64,000 nucleotides of DNA from a virus, in the IMG/VR virus record IMGVR_UViG_3300005530_000004, positions 1-64,000 of that record; one strand, written 5' to 3'. The notes under the pieces are model-generated. The model had not been told where the DNA came from and ran no database searches. It saw only the letters and a program-made list of their open reading frames with translations. The position numbers and the translations under genes were made by a program. Shown here one piece after another: positions 35,172 through 43,406 of the stretch (within the stretch, counting starts at the first letter, position 1; each line of letters starts with the position of its first letter).

Positions 35172-35603
35172 ATGGGATGCGACATACATCTACATATCGA
35201 AATTAAAATAAATAACGAATGGCATCATTATAATCATCCAAATGGATTATATGCCGGAACAGAAAATAGAAGAAACTATAAGTTATTTGCTAAGATGGCT
35301 GGCGTAAGAAATTATGAACCACTAGTTCCAATTTGTCAACCTAAAGGTTTACCAGAAGATATAACATTTATTACAAGGTTTGATTGGTCTAAAGATAATT
35401 ATCACGATGAAAGTTGGTTCAATTTAGAAGAAATAAGAGAATTAAATGAATGGTGGGAAGAACAGCCAGAATTCAATCCACAAAATCCAGAATCTCATTT
35501 TGAAGAATATTTTGGGTACTTATTTGGAAATGTGCACTGCGAAGAAACTTTAAAATTAAATAATATTCAAGATGTAAGATTTGTGTTCTGGTTTGATAAT
35601 TAA
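35172..35603 (+). CDS. Conserved phage protein of 'MGCDIHLHIE' type
   Basis: 143 aa beginning MGCDIHLHIEIKINNEWHHY. This start is a recognisable family found in phages and bacteria with unknown function; His/Asp-rich N-terminus suggests metal binding. Acidic, Trp-rich C-terminal half. Confidence 0.6.
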   Translation: MGCDIHLHIEIKINNEWHHYNHPNGLYAGTENRRNYKLFAKMAGVRNYEPLVPICQPKGLPEDITFITRFDWSKDNYHDESWFNLEEIRELNEWWEEQPEFNPQNPESHFEEYFGYLFGNVHCEETLKLNNIQDVRFVFWFDN

Positions 35604-35614
35604 GATGTATTCTT

Positions 35615-35688
35615 GGAGCCGTAACTCAATTGGTTAGAGTAGGAAACTCATAATTTCTTAGTTGCAGGTTCGAGTCCTGCCGGCTCTA
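35615..35688 (+). tRNA. tRNA with CAT anticodon (Met or Ile2)
   Basis: Full cloverleaf: acceptor GGAGCCG/CGGCTCT, D stem ACTC/GAGT, anticodon stem GGAAA/TTTCT with loop CTCATAA (anticodon CAT), T arm GCAGG-TTCGAGT-CCTGC, discriminator A, no encoded CCA. The first pair is G-U, unlike initiator tRNA. CAT may be elongator Met or, if the C is lysidinylated, Ile reading AUA, a codon this phage uses heavily. Confidence 0.9.
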
Positions 35689-35729
35689 TTTAACGTGTTA
35701 ACCAGAAAAGCAGAGAAGTGGTAAATAAA

Positions 35730-36155
35730 ATGTCAACTGATAATATGGCCAATCAACCAGATAATCTGGAGCAACAGCAGCAACAAATACAGCAATCAAT
35801 ACCAAAACATTCTAGCCGTGTATTTATGCTGGAACAATCTCAAAATGTAGATGTAGTGCCAGCATTTCAATACGGACCAATAATTCCATTATTTAAAAGT
35901 ACAACAATTGATAGGAACAATAAAAGTGAAAAGAAAATAGATCGACCATCAATGTGGCATACAGAGGAATTTGCCGATGAAATAATAAAGAAACTAGAAG
36001 AACACAACTATAATCCAGAAACTGATTATCTACTAGTAGCTGGTCACGTTGTACCATTAATAATATTTACTTGTACAGTAGTTTCTCAATGGGAGAATGT
36101 ACAAGTATTATTTTGGTCCAGCGGCTTTCAGAAGTATGTTGTTCGTAGATTGTAG
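35730..36155 (+). CDS. Hypothetical protein, 141 aa
   Basis: ATG 35730 in the context TAAATAAAATG; a GTG at 35718 is possible. Gln-rich N-terminus (LEQQQQQIQQ), folded C-terminal part with a hydrophobic strand-helix (YLLVAGHVVPLIIFTCTVV). Not recognised. Confidence 0.5.
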   Translation: MSTDNMANQPDNLEQQQQQIQQSIPKHSSRVFMLEQSQNVDVVPAFQYGPIIPLFKSTTIDRNNKSEKKIDRPSMWHTEEFADEIIKKLEEHNYNPETDYLLVAGHVVPLIIFTCTVVSQWENVQVLFWSSGFQKYVVRRL

Positions 36156-36210
36156 TGTTTGTTGTTTACGTTTTGTCTACTTTCGTTCACCTTTTGTTGG
36201 AGAAATAAAA

Positions 36211-36678
36211 ATGGCTAAAAATCGCGATGAAGTTAAAAGTATCGTAGATGAATTCTTCAATTTGCTTTACAATCTAAATGATCTTCCAAATATCAGAAGC
36301 ATTAGCTGCCTTGTTTCTGATATTGCAGACGTTGAATCAAAAGAAGAATTTCAAGACTTAATCAATGAATCAATTACATTACTATTAGATGAAGATGAAT
36401 TAGACGATGAAGATGAAGATGAAGATGAAGATGAAGAATTAGACGATGAAGATGAAGATGAAGATGAAGATGAAGATGAAGATGAAGATGAAGAATTAGA
36501 CGATGAAGAATTAGACGATGAAGATGAAGAATTAGACGATGAAGATGAAGATGAAGATGAAGATGAAGATGAAGATGATGAATTAGAAGACGACGAAGAT
36601 GATAGTCTCGATGTAGATAATCTTGATAAACTTGACGAAGAACTAACTCAACTTGAAGATGTAAATAAGAAACTGTAG
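36211..36678 (+). CDS. Acidic low-complexity Asp/Glu-repeat protein
   Basis: 155 aa from ATG 36211 after GGAGAAATAAAA. The N-terminal ~60 residues are helical and normal; the rest is a D/E tract built from a GAAGAT hexanucleotide array with ELDD interruptions, then a short leucine-containing end. Such tails can mimic DNA or bind basic proteins. The array is a slippage hot spot, so length probably varies between isolates. Confidence 0.65.
   Translation: MAKNRDEVKSIVDEFFNLLYNLNDLPNIRSISCLVSDIADVESKEEFQDLINESITLLLDEDELDDEDEDEDEDEELDDEDEDEDEDEDEDEDEELDDEELDDEDEELDDEDEDEDEDEDEDDELEDDEDDSLDVDNLDKLDEELTQLEDVNKKL
36390..36590 (+). repeat. GAAGAT hexanucleotide tandem array
   Basis: About 200 bp of imperfect GAAGAT/GAATTAGAC units encoding the D/E tract of the gene at 36211. 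Confidence 0.85.
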
Positions 36679-36718
36679 TAAATAAGAGGTTACTACATAA
36701 CAAACTGGATACAATAAA

Positions 36719-37366
36719 ATGAAAGAGTCTGCAAAAACATTATTTAGGAATGTAAAAGAATCCCATGAGATAATCTATAAATGCATGTCTGAACTCAGAC
36801 AAGAAGTGGAGAAATGCAATAACTATGTAGAATTGTGTGATTATGCTTTTGCAGTAGATCAATCACACGAATATGTACAAGATTTAAAAGTAGAATTATG
36901 GAAATTTCGTGAATTCTTGAATAAAAAAGTGGATGAACTTTGGCTGCAAGCCGCCGTAAACGGTGGCTGTAGTTTTCCAAGAAGTATCCACACAGATTAT
37001 GTAACTGCTACACCAGATATTAAACAAGCACCAAATATTCCATCACAAAAATCTGATCCAGAAGCATATAAAAAGCTTATGGATTATTTAAACATTGATG
37101 TTTCAAATTGGCCCGTAAAAGAAGATGGTGGGTTAAGTGAAGTAGTAAAAATTCATTGGCCCGGACTCTGTAACTTAGTTACAGAAAAAATGGCTAAAGG
37201 TTTATCTGCCCCACCAGGAATAGACATTTCTAAATTAACTCCAGTCTTTAAGTTAACACTAAGAAAAAAGAAAGATATATTAGACAAAACCGATTCAGAG
37301 ACTTCTGTTGAAGAGATGAAAGCAGAATTAACAAAATTAGAGAAAGAAATGGAGGACAGATTTTAA
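36719..37366 (+). CDS. Hypothetical protein, 215 aa
   Basis: Preceded by GGATACAATAAA directly at the ATG. Helical N-terminal half (KESHEIIYKCMSELRQEVEK) and a C-terminal coiled coil (SVEEMKAELTKLEKEMEDRF). Between the acidic protein and the ssDNA-binding-like gene, so probably a replication accessory. Not recognised. Confidence 0.5.
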   Translation: MKESAKTLFRNVKESHEIIYKCMSELRQEVEKCNNYVELCDYAFAVDQSHEYVQDLKVELWKFREFLNKKVDELWLQAAVNGGCSFPRSIHTDYVTATPDIKQAPNIPSQKSDPEAYKKLMDYLNIDVSNWPVKEDGGLSEVVKIHWPGLCNLVTEKMAKGLSAPPGIDISKLTPVFKLTLRKKKDILDKTDSETSVEEMKAELTKLEKEMEDRF

Positions 37367-37417
37367 AAATGGAAAGACGTTGATTAAACGGAAATGCAAT
37401 CGCAACCCGTCAATTTG

Positions 37418-37490
37418 TTAAGTTGTTAAGTTGTTAAGTTGTTAAGTTGTTACGTTGTTTGAACTTTGAACTTTGAACAAGGAAATTGAA
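37418..37490 (+). repeat. 8-bp tandem repeat (GTTAAGTT) leader
   Basis: About five TGTTAAGT units followed by GAACTTT repeats lie in the leader of the ssDNA-binding-like gene. Confidence 0.75.
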
Positions 37491-38441
37491 ATGTCTAAAG
37501 CATCTAATGTTGACAATGTTGAAAGCAATCTCGGATCGGAAAGTCGTGTTGAATCGGCCAATAATGCCAATACTTCTAACACTAATCTTGCGCAAGCATC
37601 TACGCAAAATCTTCCTGCATACTTGCAAAAGCGGCTTGCAGAATCTTCCGGGCAAGCAACAGGAATTCAAAATCTTCAACAATATTGGGTTCCGCCAAGA
37701 TTAAAGATTGTTCAAGCGCAATCTGGGGATCAATATAGAAATGCAGGATTTAAACCTGGAGATATTTTACTGGTTCCAGAAATGTCTTTAATCGCACATT
37801 CTGGAGAACCACTTTGGATTACTCCAATTTTTATGTATACGGATTTTGCTAAATGGAGTCCGTATGGAATGAAAGGTCAAATGCCTGTCATTCAAGAAAG
37901 AACAGTAGATATTGATTCGTATATTGCAAAACGTGCAAGGTCAAAAAAAGAAGAAGATTGGTATGAAATTTGTCCTGATGCACCAAAAGCAAAACAAGGG
38001 GATCAACAATATCAATATAGGTATTGTGAGCATATCAATTTCTTGTGCGTTTTGCGTTTAAACAACAAGTTTCCGGAACATCCTGCAAACAGAAATATTA
38101 ACAATCCGTTCTTGCTTTCTTTTCATCATGCAGGATTTCATGAAGGAAAACAACTTTCAACTCTGATTGTTAATCGGAGAATTGATATTTTTACTGGACA
38201 ATATGAGTTGAAAACGACTGATAAAACAAATAAGAAAGGAACATGGAAAGGATTTGCTGTTACTAATCCAAGTTTTGAATCAGGAATGTCTGGATTCGTA
38301 GAATCTGAACAAGATGCTTTAAATTATGAAGCAATGTACAAAAAGATTCAGGATAAGTTTGCTGCCGATGAAATTCGTCCAGATTACGAAGACGATTCAT
38401 TGGAAGGTGAAGTTGTTTCTGATTCCAAAGGGAAGTTTTAA
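37491..38441 (+). CDS. Putative phage single-stranded DNA-binding protein
   Basis: 316 aa from ATG 37491 (AAGGAAATTGAA). N-terminal ~55 residues are Ser/Asn-rich and likely disordered; the core includes PPRLKIVQAQSGDQY, FKPGDILLVPEMSLI, RYCEHINFLCVL, FHHAGFHEGKQLSTLIVNRR and ELKTTDKTNKKGTWKGF; the C-terminus is acidic (DYEDDSLEGEVVSDS), as in SSBs that recruit partners. I assign it by this layout and position before primase-helicase and polymerase; not by an exact family match. Confidence 0.5.
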   Translation: MSKASNVDNVESNLGSESRVESANNANTSNTNLAQASTQNLPAYLQKRLAESSGQATGIQNLQQYWVPPRLKIVQAQSGDQYRNAGFKPGDILLVPEMSLIAHSGEPLWITPIFMYTDFAKWSPYGMKGQMPVIQERTVDIDSYIAKRARSKKEEDWYEICPDAPKAKQGDQQYQYRYCEHINFLCVLRLNNKFPEHPANRNINNPFLLSFHHAGFHEGKQLSTLIVNRRIDIFTGQYELKTTDKTNKKGTWKGFAVTNPSFESGMSGFVESEQDALNYEAMYKKIQDKFAADEIRPDYEDDSLEGEVVSDSKGKF

Positions 38442-38460
38442 GCTGTATTGATACCCTTAG

Positions 38461-38546
38461 CAATTCCTAGATCAATGTTAATAATACATCTTAGAGGTGG
38501 GCTGTATTTTAACCTCTTGGTCTAGGAATTGTCCTTTTATTTTTTG
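38461..38546 (+). terminator. Long hairpin with T-rich tail
   Basis: CAATTCCTAGA (38461-38471) pairs perfectly with TCTAGGAATTG (38521-38531), with an inner AGAGGT/ACCTCT pair. TCCTTTTATTTTTTG follows, so it can terminate transcription after the ssDNA-binding-like gene. Confidence 0.65.
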
Positions 38547-38551
38547 ACTTT

Positions 38552-38631
38552 AGATTTTCTAGGCCAATGTTAAGCTATTTTAATGCTAGCGCACATATAA
38601 AAATATCTTAACCTCTTGAGCCTAGAAATCT
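38552..38631 (+). ncRNA. Second, related hairpin abutting tRNA-Leu
   Basis: AGATTTTCTAGGC (38552-38564) pairs with GCCTAGAAATCT (38620-38631), ending one base before the tRNA. It shares CAATGTTAA and TTAACCTCTTG with the hairpin at 38461, so the two are diverged copies of one element. May guide tRNA 5'-end processing or be an RNA of its own. Confidence 0.5.
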
Positions 38632-38717
38632 GCCGGTGTGGTGGAATTGGAATACACGACAGACTTAAAATCTGTTTGAAGGTAACTTCAATATCGGTTC
38701 GAGTCCGATCATCGGCA
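38632..38717 (+). tRNA. tRNA-Leu (TAA anticodon)
   Basis: Class II tRNA: acceptor GCCGGTG/CATCGGC, anticodon stem ACAGA/TCTGT with loop CTTAAAA (anticodon TAA), long variable arm TTGAAG-GTAA-CTTCAA, T arm ATCGG-TTCGAGT-CCGAT, discriminator A, no CCA. It reads TTA, a dominant Leu codon of this phage. Confidence 0.95.
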
Positions 38718-38785
38718 TTTGATTACTTGTCGCAAATTAGATTACTTGTCGCCAATCAGTAGACTAGCAATGAAACAAATGTATA
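38718..38785 (+). other. Leader of primase-helicase gene
   Basis: Contains a direct repeat, GATTACTTGTCGC twice 20 bp apart (about 38720 and 38740). Otherwise no feature seen. Confidence 0.4.
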
Positions 38786-41662
38786 ATGTCCTCAATAAAT
38801 CTTGAGAATGTAAATGTACTCGCAGAATTTGAGCATTATAAAATAAAATTTGAATTTACTGGTGACTCCGATGAGTTAAAGACTACTTGTCCATTTCATT
38901 TGGATGAAAATCCTTCTTGCTTTGTTAATATAAGCAAGAAATCTTTTTGCTGCCATACCGCCGGGTGTGAAAAGCACGGCGAGATTATATCATTTCTTGC
39001 AGCAAAGACCAAAATATCTCGTGCGCAAATTGTAATTGAATTAGCACAGAGATATTCTCTTGATGGCGAAGAACAACAAGTAATTGATTTTCGTACTGTA
39101 GAAAGATTCTACGCTACGGAAATGCCAGAGATATTGCGCAATGAACTCTATAAAAGAGGAATCACAGACGAAGATATTAAGTTTCATAGAATAGGTTATG
39201 ATATATCAACAAAAAGAATTACAATACCTATTCGCAATCGTGAAGGTTTATTTGTTAATGTTCGCAAATATTTACCTGGCGCACCTGGAGCAGAAAAATT
39301 CAAAAATAGCAAAGGGCACGGTAAAGTAAGATTATGTCCTGTAGAACAATTAAAATATGAAACACTAATACTTTGTGGGGGAGAAATAAAAGCATTTGTT
39401 GCTGCAAGGCTAGCTAATCCACATAATGTTGGCGCAATTAGTGCAACTTGCGGAGAAGATAATTGGTCCAAAGAACTTACTGAAAACTTTATTGGTAAGC
39501 ATATAATTATATGCTTTGATATTGATGAGGCAGGTAAAAATGCTGCTTTGTTACGTGCAAGAATATTGTACAAAGTAGCTGCAAGCGTTAGAATTCTAAC
39601 GCTGCCGTTAAGCAGAGATAAATATCCAAAAGGCGATATAAATGATTACGTAGGACAAGAAGGCAAAACTGATATAATCGAATTATTATCTAATGAAGAA
39701 CTGTGCAAAGTATATGCACCAGTATTTACTAAGATATTAGATAATACAGAAGAGCCAGTTAAACTGCACTTATCGGAAGCTATTGCAGCCAAGAATGTTG
39801 GAAGTAGAATACAAATAAGCTCTGTTTTATCTAGCATAGATACAGCACCATTTGTTATTCCTAAAAATACATTTGCTTCGTGCGATCGCTCTCAAAAAGT
39901 ATGTAATATTTGTTCTATCTTTAGAAATAAAGAGAATGATTTATATGACCTAAATCCAGAAAGTAGTAATCTACTAGAGCTTGTGCATTCGAGAAAAAAT
40001 GCACATAGAGATGCTTTAATGGAATCATTGGGCATACCTAAAAAATGTCCGATTGTTGAATTCCATACAAACAATTTCTATAATTATGAAGATGCAAGAA
40101 TCTCTCCGCAGCTTGAAATTACAGATCGAGCTACAGATAGATTCTTACAGCCAAGTTTAATATTGTCTGATGATACAAATAAACTTGAACTAAATGAATC
40201 TTATGAACTTACCGGCAGAAATTGGCCGCATCCTCATTCACAACAATCTACGTTAATATTGTCTGAATATAAACAGACTACAGATGCTCTTAGTAATTAT
40301 AAACTAACGGATGAATATAAAGAAAAGCTAAAAATATTTCAGCCAGAGAACGACATTAATGACAAGTTAAATTCCATATATGCAGATTTATCCAGCAATG
40401 TAACAAGAATATTTGCTAGAGAACCTTTGCATTTAGCTGTTGACTTAGCATTTCATTCACCATTATTCTTGAACTTCGATAAAGAGCAAGTAAAAGGTTG
40501 GCTTGAAATATTAATTCTCGGAGATTCTGCGCAAGGTAAATCAAAAGTAAGTACAGGTCTTCGAGAATTTTATGGTCTCGGTGAAAAAATAGAAAGTAAA
40601 AATGCAACTATTGCTGGATTACTAGGTGGACTTCAAAAAACCGGCGATAGATGGTTTGTTACTTGGGGAATATTCCCTAACATGGATAAAAGACTTGTTA
40701 TCCTTGAAGAATTAAAAGGGATGCCGCAAGAAACATTTGCTAAATTAACGGATATGCGAAGTAGTGGGCTTGCAGAAATACCAAAAATTGAAAAACGAAG
40801 AACTCACGCAAGAACTAGACTAATTGCAATATCAAATACTAGATCAGGAAGAGAGTTAGCTGGATATGTTTATGGAGTTAAAGCTGTAGAAGAGTTAATT
40901 GGAAGTATAGAAGATGTAAGAAGGTTTGACTTAGCATTAATATTGTCTAATAAAGATGTTCCTCAAGAATTAATCAATATACCTTCTGAAAAACGAGAGA
41001 ACATCGAGCATAAATATACAAGTGATTTATGCAGAAATTTAATATTGTGGGCATGGACCGCAGAATGTAATTTTGACTTAGAAGCAGTAGAATTAATATT
41101 CAGTGCTGCAAATGAACTACCAAACTTATTTCACGATTCTATACCATTAATAGATAAAGGCTCAACTAGACATAAAATAGCCAGACTCGCAGCGGCATTG
41201 GCTGCAAGGTTATTTTCACATTGTGAAACTGGAAACTACAATATACTTGTCAAGAAGATTCATGTTGAGCATATAATTAAGTTTATAAAAGAAGTATACT
41301 CTACAGCATCTTTTGGCTACGATAAATACACCGAAGCAATAATAGAGTCTGGTAGACTGCTTGACGAGAAACAAATCATCCATGAATTTACAAATATGGA
41401 TGATCCAAAAGCTTTCTGTAGAAAATTACTTAACACTAATAGTATGGATCAAGTTGATGTTGCAGATTTCTCCGGATCAGATAGAGAAACAGCAAATAAT
41501 CTTGTAGGTATGTTAGTAAGAAAGAATGCAATATTTAGAGCTGGTGGAAGATATTTCAAAAATCCAGAGTTCATTACCAAATTAAGATATTGGGAAGGTA
41601 ACGGCGTCTTAAATACTAAACCAGACTACCTAAAGAAAAAGAAACCAGAGGAGAAATTCTGA
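38786..41662 (+). CDS. Primase (CHC2 zinc finger, TOPRIM) fused to MCM-like AAA+ helicase
   Basis: 958 aa. CHC2-type zinc finger: CPFHLDENPSCFV at ~35-47, then CCHTAGC at ~55-61. TOPRIM: LILCGGEIKAFVAA (~193-206, Glu) and IIICFDIDEAGKNAA (~240-254, D-x-D). A spacer of ~300 residues follows, then an AAA+ core: LILGDSAQGKSK Walker A (~575-586), GLLGGL, RLVILEELKGM Walker B (~635-645), DMRSSGLAEI, ARTRLIAISNTRSGR sensor 1, and RRFDLAL arginine finger (~712). That motif order is MCM-like rather than RecA/DnaB-like. It would prime and unwind at the fork. Ends KKKKPEEKF, shared with the gene at 41854. Confidence 0.85.
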   Translation: MSSINLENVNVLAEFEHYKIKFEFTGDSDELKTTCPFHLDENPSCFVNISKKSFCCHTAGCEKHGEIISFLAAKTKISRAQIVIELAQRYSLDGEEQQVIDFRTVERFYATEMPEILRNELYKRGITDEDIKFHRIGYDISTKRITIPIRNREGLFVNVRKYLPGAPGAEKFKNSKGHGKVRLCPVEQLKYETLILCGGEIKAFVAARLANPHNVGAISATCGEDNWSKELTENFIGKHIIICFDIDEAGKNAALLRARILYKVAASVRILTLPLSRDKYPKGDINDYVGQEGKTDIIELLSNEELCKVYAPVFTKILDNTEEPVKLHLSEAIAAKNVGSRIQISSVLSSIDTAPFVIPKNTFASCDRSQKVCNICSIFRNKENDLYDLNPESSNLLELVHSRKNAHRDALMESLGIPKKCPIVEFHTNNFYNYEDARISPQLEITDRATDRFLQPSLILSDDTNKLELNESYELTGRNWPHPHSQQSTLILSEYKQTTDALSNYKLTDEYKEKLKIFQPENDINDKLNSIYADLSSNVTRIFAREPLHLAVDLAFHSPLFLNFDKEQVKGWLEILILGDSAQGKSKVSTGLREFYGLGEKIESKNATIAGLLGGLQKTGDRWFVTWGIFPNMDKRLVILEELKGMPQETFAKLTDMRSSGLAEIPKIEKRRTHARTRLIAISNTRSGRELAGYVYGVKAVEELIGSIEDVRRFDLALILSNKDVPQELINIPSEKRENIEHKYTSDLCRNLILWAWTAECNFDLEAVELIFSAANELPNLFHDSIPLIDKGSTRHKIARLAAALAARLFSHCETGNYNILVKKIHVEHIIKFIKEVYSTASFGYDKYTEAIIESGRLLDEKQIIHEFTNMDDPKAFCRKLLNTNSMDQVDVADFSGSDRETANNLVGMLVRKNAIFRAGGRYFKNPEFITKLRYWEGNGVLNTKPDYLKKKKPEEKF
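41635..41660 (+). repeat. 26-bp direct repeat, copy 1
   Basis: Identical to 42147-42172. It contains the end of one gene, the ribosome site GAGGAG and abuts the next ATG; the copies flank two small genes. Confidence 0.8.
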
Positions 41663-41847
41663 TGCCAAGGTCAGAAAGTTTAACATTTACTGATGTATCA
41701 GAATTTGAAATGAATTCAATTCGTTCGTGGGTTGGTAGAAAAGAACAATCATTATTTATGGGCGAGCTACATCGTGAACGACTACTAAAAGAAATTGATC
41801 GTTTAAATAATTTACTTGAAGAAGTGTCTACTGTCTATAAGGATTAA
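41662..41847 (+). CDS. Hypothetical protein, 61 aa
   Basis: Overlaps the primase-helicase stop (TGATG). Helical, ending in a coiled-coil segment (LKEIDRLNNLLEEVSTVY). Not recognised. Lies between the two copies of a 26-bp repeat. Confidence 0.5.
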   Translation: MPRSESLTFTDVSEFEMNSIRSWVGRKEQSLFMGELHRERLLKEIDRLNNLLEEVSTVYKD

Positions 41848-41853
41848 ATTCTG

Positions 41854-42174
41854 ATGGGATTCTATATTAATCCACCAAATGAAACTAAAGAATCTTTCTT
41901 AAAAAGAGAAGGTCTACCTATTGAATATCCATTCACTTGGGATGATATTTTAGATGATTATCTTCCTGTAATATTAATAAATAATGGTGTATTTAATGCT
42001 GCTGGAATTGCATATTGTGAAGATAAATTAAATGTTTTTTGTGATCCACGTGATCCTAGACCAAAAAAATATTTTGTTGTTAAAATAGATAAACTATATG
42101 ATGTTTCGCCAATACCAACGGATTTTGTATCTAAAAATTCAATAATGAAAAAGAAACCAGAGGAGAAATTCTAA
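41854..42174 (+). CDS. Hypothetical protein, 106 aa
   Basis: Starts MGFYINPPNETKESFLKREG; alpha/beta, no recognised family. Its C-terminus KKKPEEKF is the same as that of the primase-helicase because both gene ends lie in a duplicated 26-bp segment. Stop overlaps the next ATG. Confidence 0.55.
   Translation: MGFYINPPNETKESFLKREGLPIEYPFTWDDILDDYLPVILINNGVFNAAGIAYCEDKLNVFCDPRDPRPKKYFVVKIDKLYDVSPIPTDFVSKNSIMKKKPEEKF
42147..42172 (+). repeat. 26-bp direct repeat, copy 2
   Basis: Identical to 41635-41660; see that entry. Confidence 0.8.
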
Positions 42175-42617
42175 TGAAGATGTTAATTGATGCTGTTCGT
42201 TATCAACGTGAAAAAGGTCTGAACACTAATCGACATATTATCCGTAAATTTAAAGATGATTCAGAAGCTTTAAAAGAAGCTGCCGAGATAATTCGCACAG
42301 TAGTATCTGAATGTATAGAAAGAAATCTGCCCATAGACGATGCACTTGCAGTAATGCACATTGCTACTTTAAATAATAGAACTTTAACTATCGAAGAATA
42401 CACTAGAATAATTGAAGCATCGAAAGAGAATGTAGGCCCATCATTGAATAAAATTAGACAACATGATCGAGGCAACTCTGCAAGCCTCTATAAGAAAATA
42501 GACGAGCAACATAAAACAGAATTAAATACATTACGAGAGAATCTTACGGAGAACCATAGAAAAGAGCTTGAAGCACTTAAAGATCAGCATAGAAGAGATT
42601 TGGAGAAACATATATGA
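42174..42617 (+). CDS. Hypothetical coiled-coil protein, 147 aa
   Basis: Helical; the C-terminal third is a clear coiled coil (EQHKTELNTLRENLTENHRK). Starts at the end of the duplicated 26-bp segment. Role unknown, in the primase-polymerase operon. Confidence 0.55.
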   Translation: MKMLIDAVRYQREKGLNTNRHIIRKFKDDSEALKEAAEIIRTVVSECIERNLPIDDALAVMHIATLNNRTLTIEEYTRIIEASKENVGPSLNKIRQHDRGNSASLYKKIDEQHKTELNTLRENLTENHRKELEALKDQHRRDLEKHI

Positions 42618-42859
42618 ACAGCATATATCTAATAAGAAATAAATCTTTTCTTGATACAAATAGATATATTGCAATCTGCGCAAAAGATAGAGTTGATGCA
42701 GTTAGAATATTGCTGGAAACTTGTGGTTTAATAGTCAAAAATTGTCCTCATCCAGATATAGAAAGACTAGAAGGATTGAATTCTGGTTCGCATACAATTT
42801 ATCGTGTATACTTGAATGATTCAAACCATACACAATTAGAGTTTCTGGTGACAGGATAA
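42614..42859 (+). CDS. Hypothetical protein, 81 aa
   Basis: ATGA overlap with the preceding gene. Small alpha/beta protein (SIYLIRNKSFLDTNRYIAIC). Not recognised. Confidence 0.5.
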   Translation: MNSIYLIRNKSFLDTNRYIAICAKDRVDAVRILLETCGLIVKNCPHPDIERLEGLNSGSHTIYRVYLNDSNHTQLEFLVTG

Positions 42860-42864
42860 TAGCT

Positions 42865-43122
42865 ATGAACGAATACATCCTTAGTCTATATTGTTATGGC
42901 AAGTTAAGACCAAATCAAGAATTACATATAAGGAATGATAGGGCATCAAATTCAAAGGATATAATTCTTGAAATATATGATTATGATTATAAAACATATA
43001 GATCATATAGAGCCTTTAGACGTGTACCAATAGAACAATTAAAGCTGTCTACTATTGATCTTATTGAATATACAATAAACAATATGCTTGAAGAGATAGA
43101 AAAAGAATATGAAAAACGCTAA
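42865..43122 (+). CDS. Hypothetical protein, 85 aa
   Basis: Tyr/Arg-rich (YDYDYKTYRSYRAFRR) with a charged helical end; next gene overlaps its last 14 bases. Not recognised. Confidence 0.5.
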   Translation: MNEYILSLYCYGKLRPNQELHIRNDRASNSKDIILEIYDYDYKTYRSYRAFRRVPIEQLKLSTIDLIEYTINNMLEEIEKEYEKR

Positions 43123-43405
43123 AAACAACAAACATAAAAATAATGCTAAAAACAACGCTAAAAACAACGCTAAAAACATTCGTCAAGCCTATAACGAACT
43201 AGAAAATCGTTATAGGCTTCTTGCAGATGCACATTTAATTCTGCAACGCACAATGAAGCTGATACTAATATCTCAGAAACAAAGTCCGCCTATGCTTTCT
43301 TATTCAAATAAAGAAGCAGAATATTACACTCTCCATGAATTAGATGATATGCGATTACAAGTAAGAGAAAATGAAGAATTAAATAGAATGGAGATAAGTA
43401 TTTAA
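43109..43405 (+). CDS. Lys/Asn-repeat helical protein, 98 aa
   Basis: N-terminal KNNAK tandem repeat (12-bp DNA unit) then a coiled-coil-like helix (AYNELENRYRLLADAHLILQ). Directly before DNA polymerase (1 nt apart). Unknown role. Confidence 0.5.
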   Translation: MKNAKNNKHKNNAKNNAKNNAKNIRQAYNELENRYRLLADAHLILQRTMKLILISQKQSPPMLSYSNKEAEYYTLHELDDMRLQVRENEELNRMEISI

Positions 43406-43406
43406 T

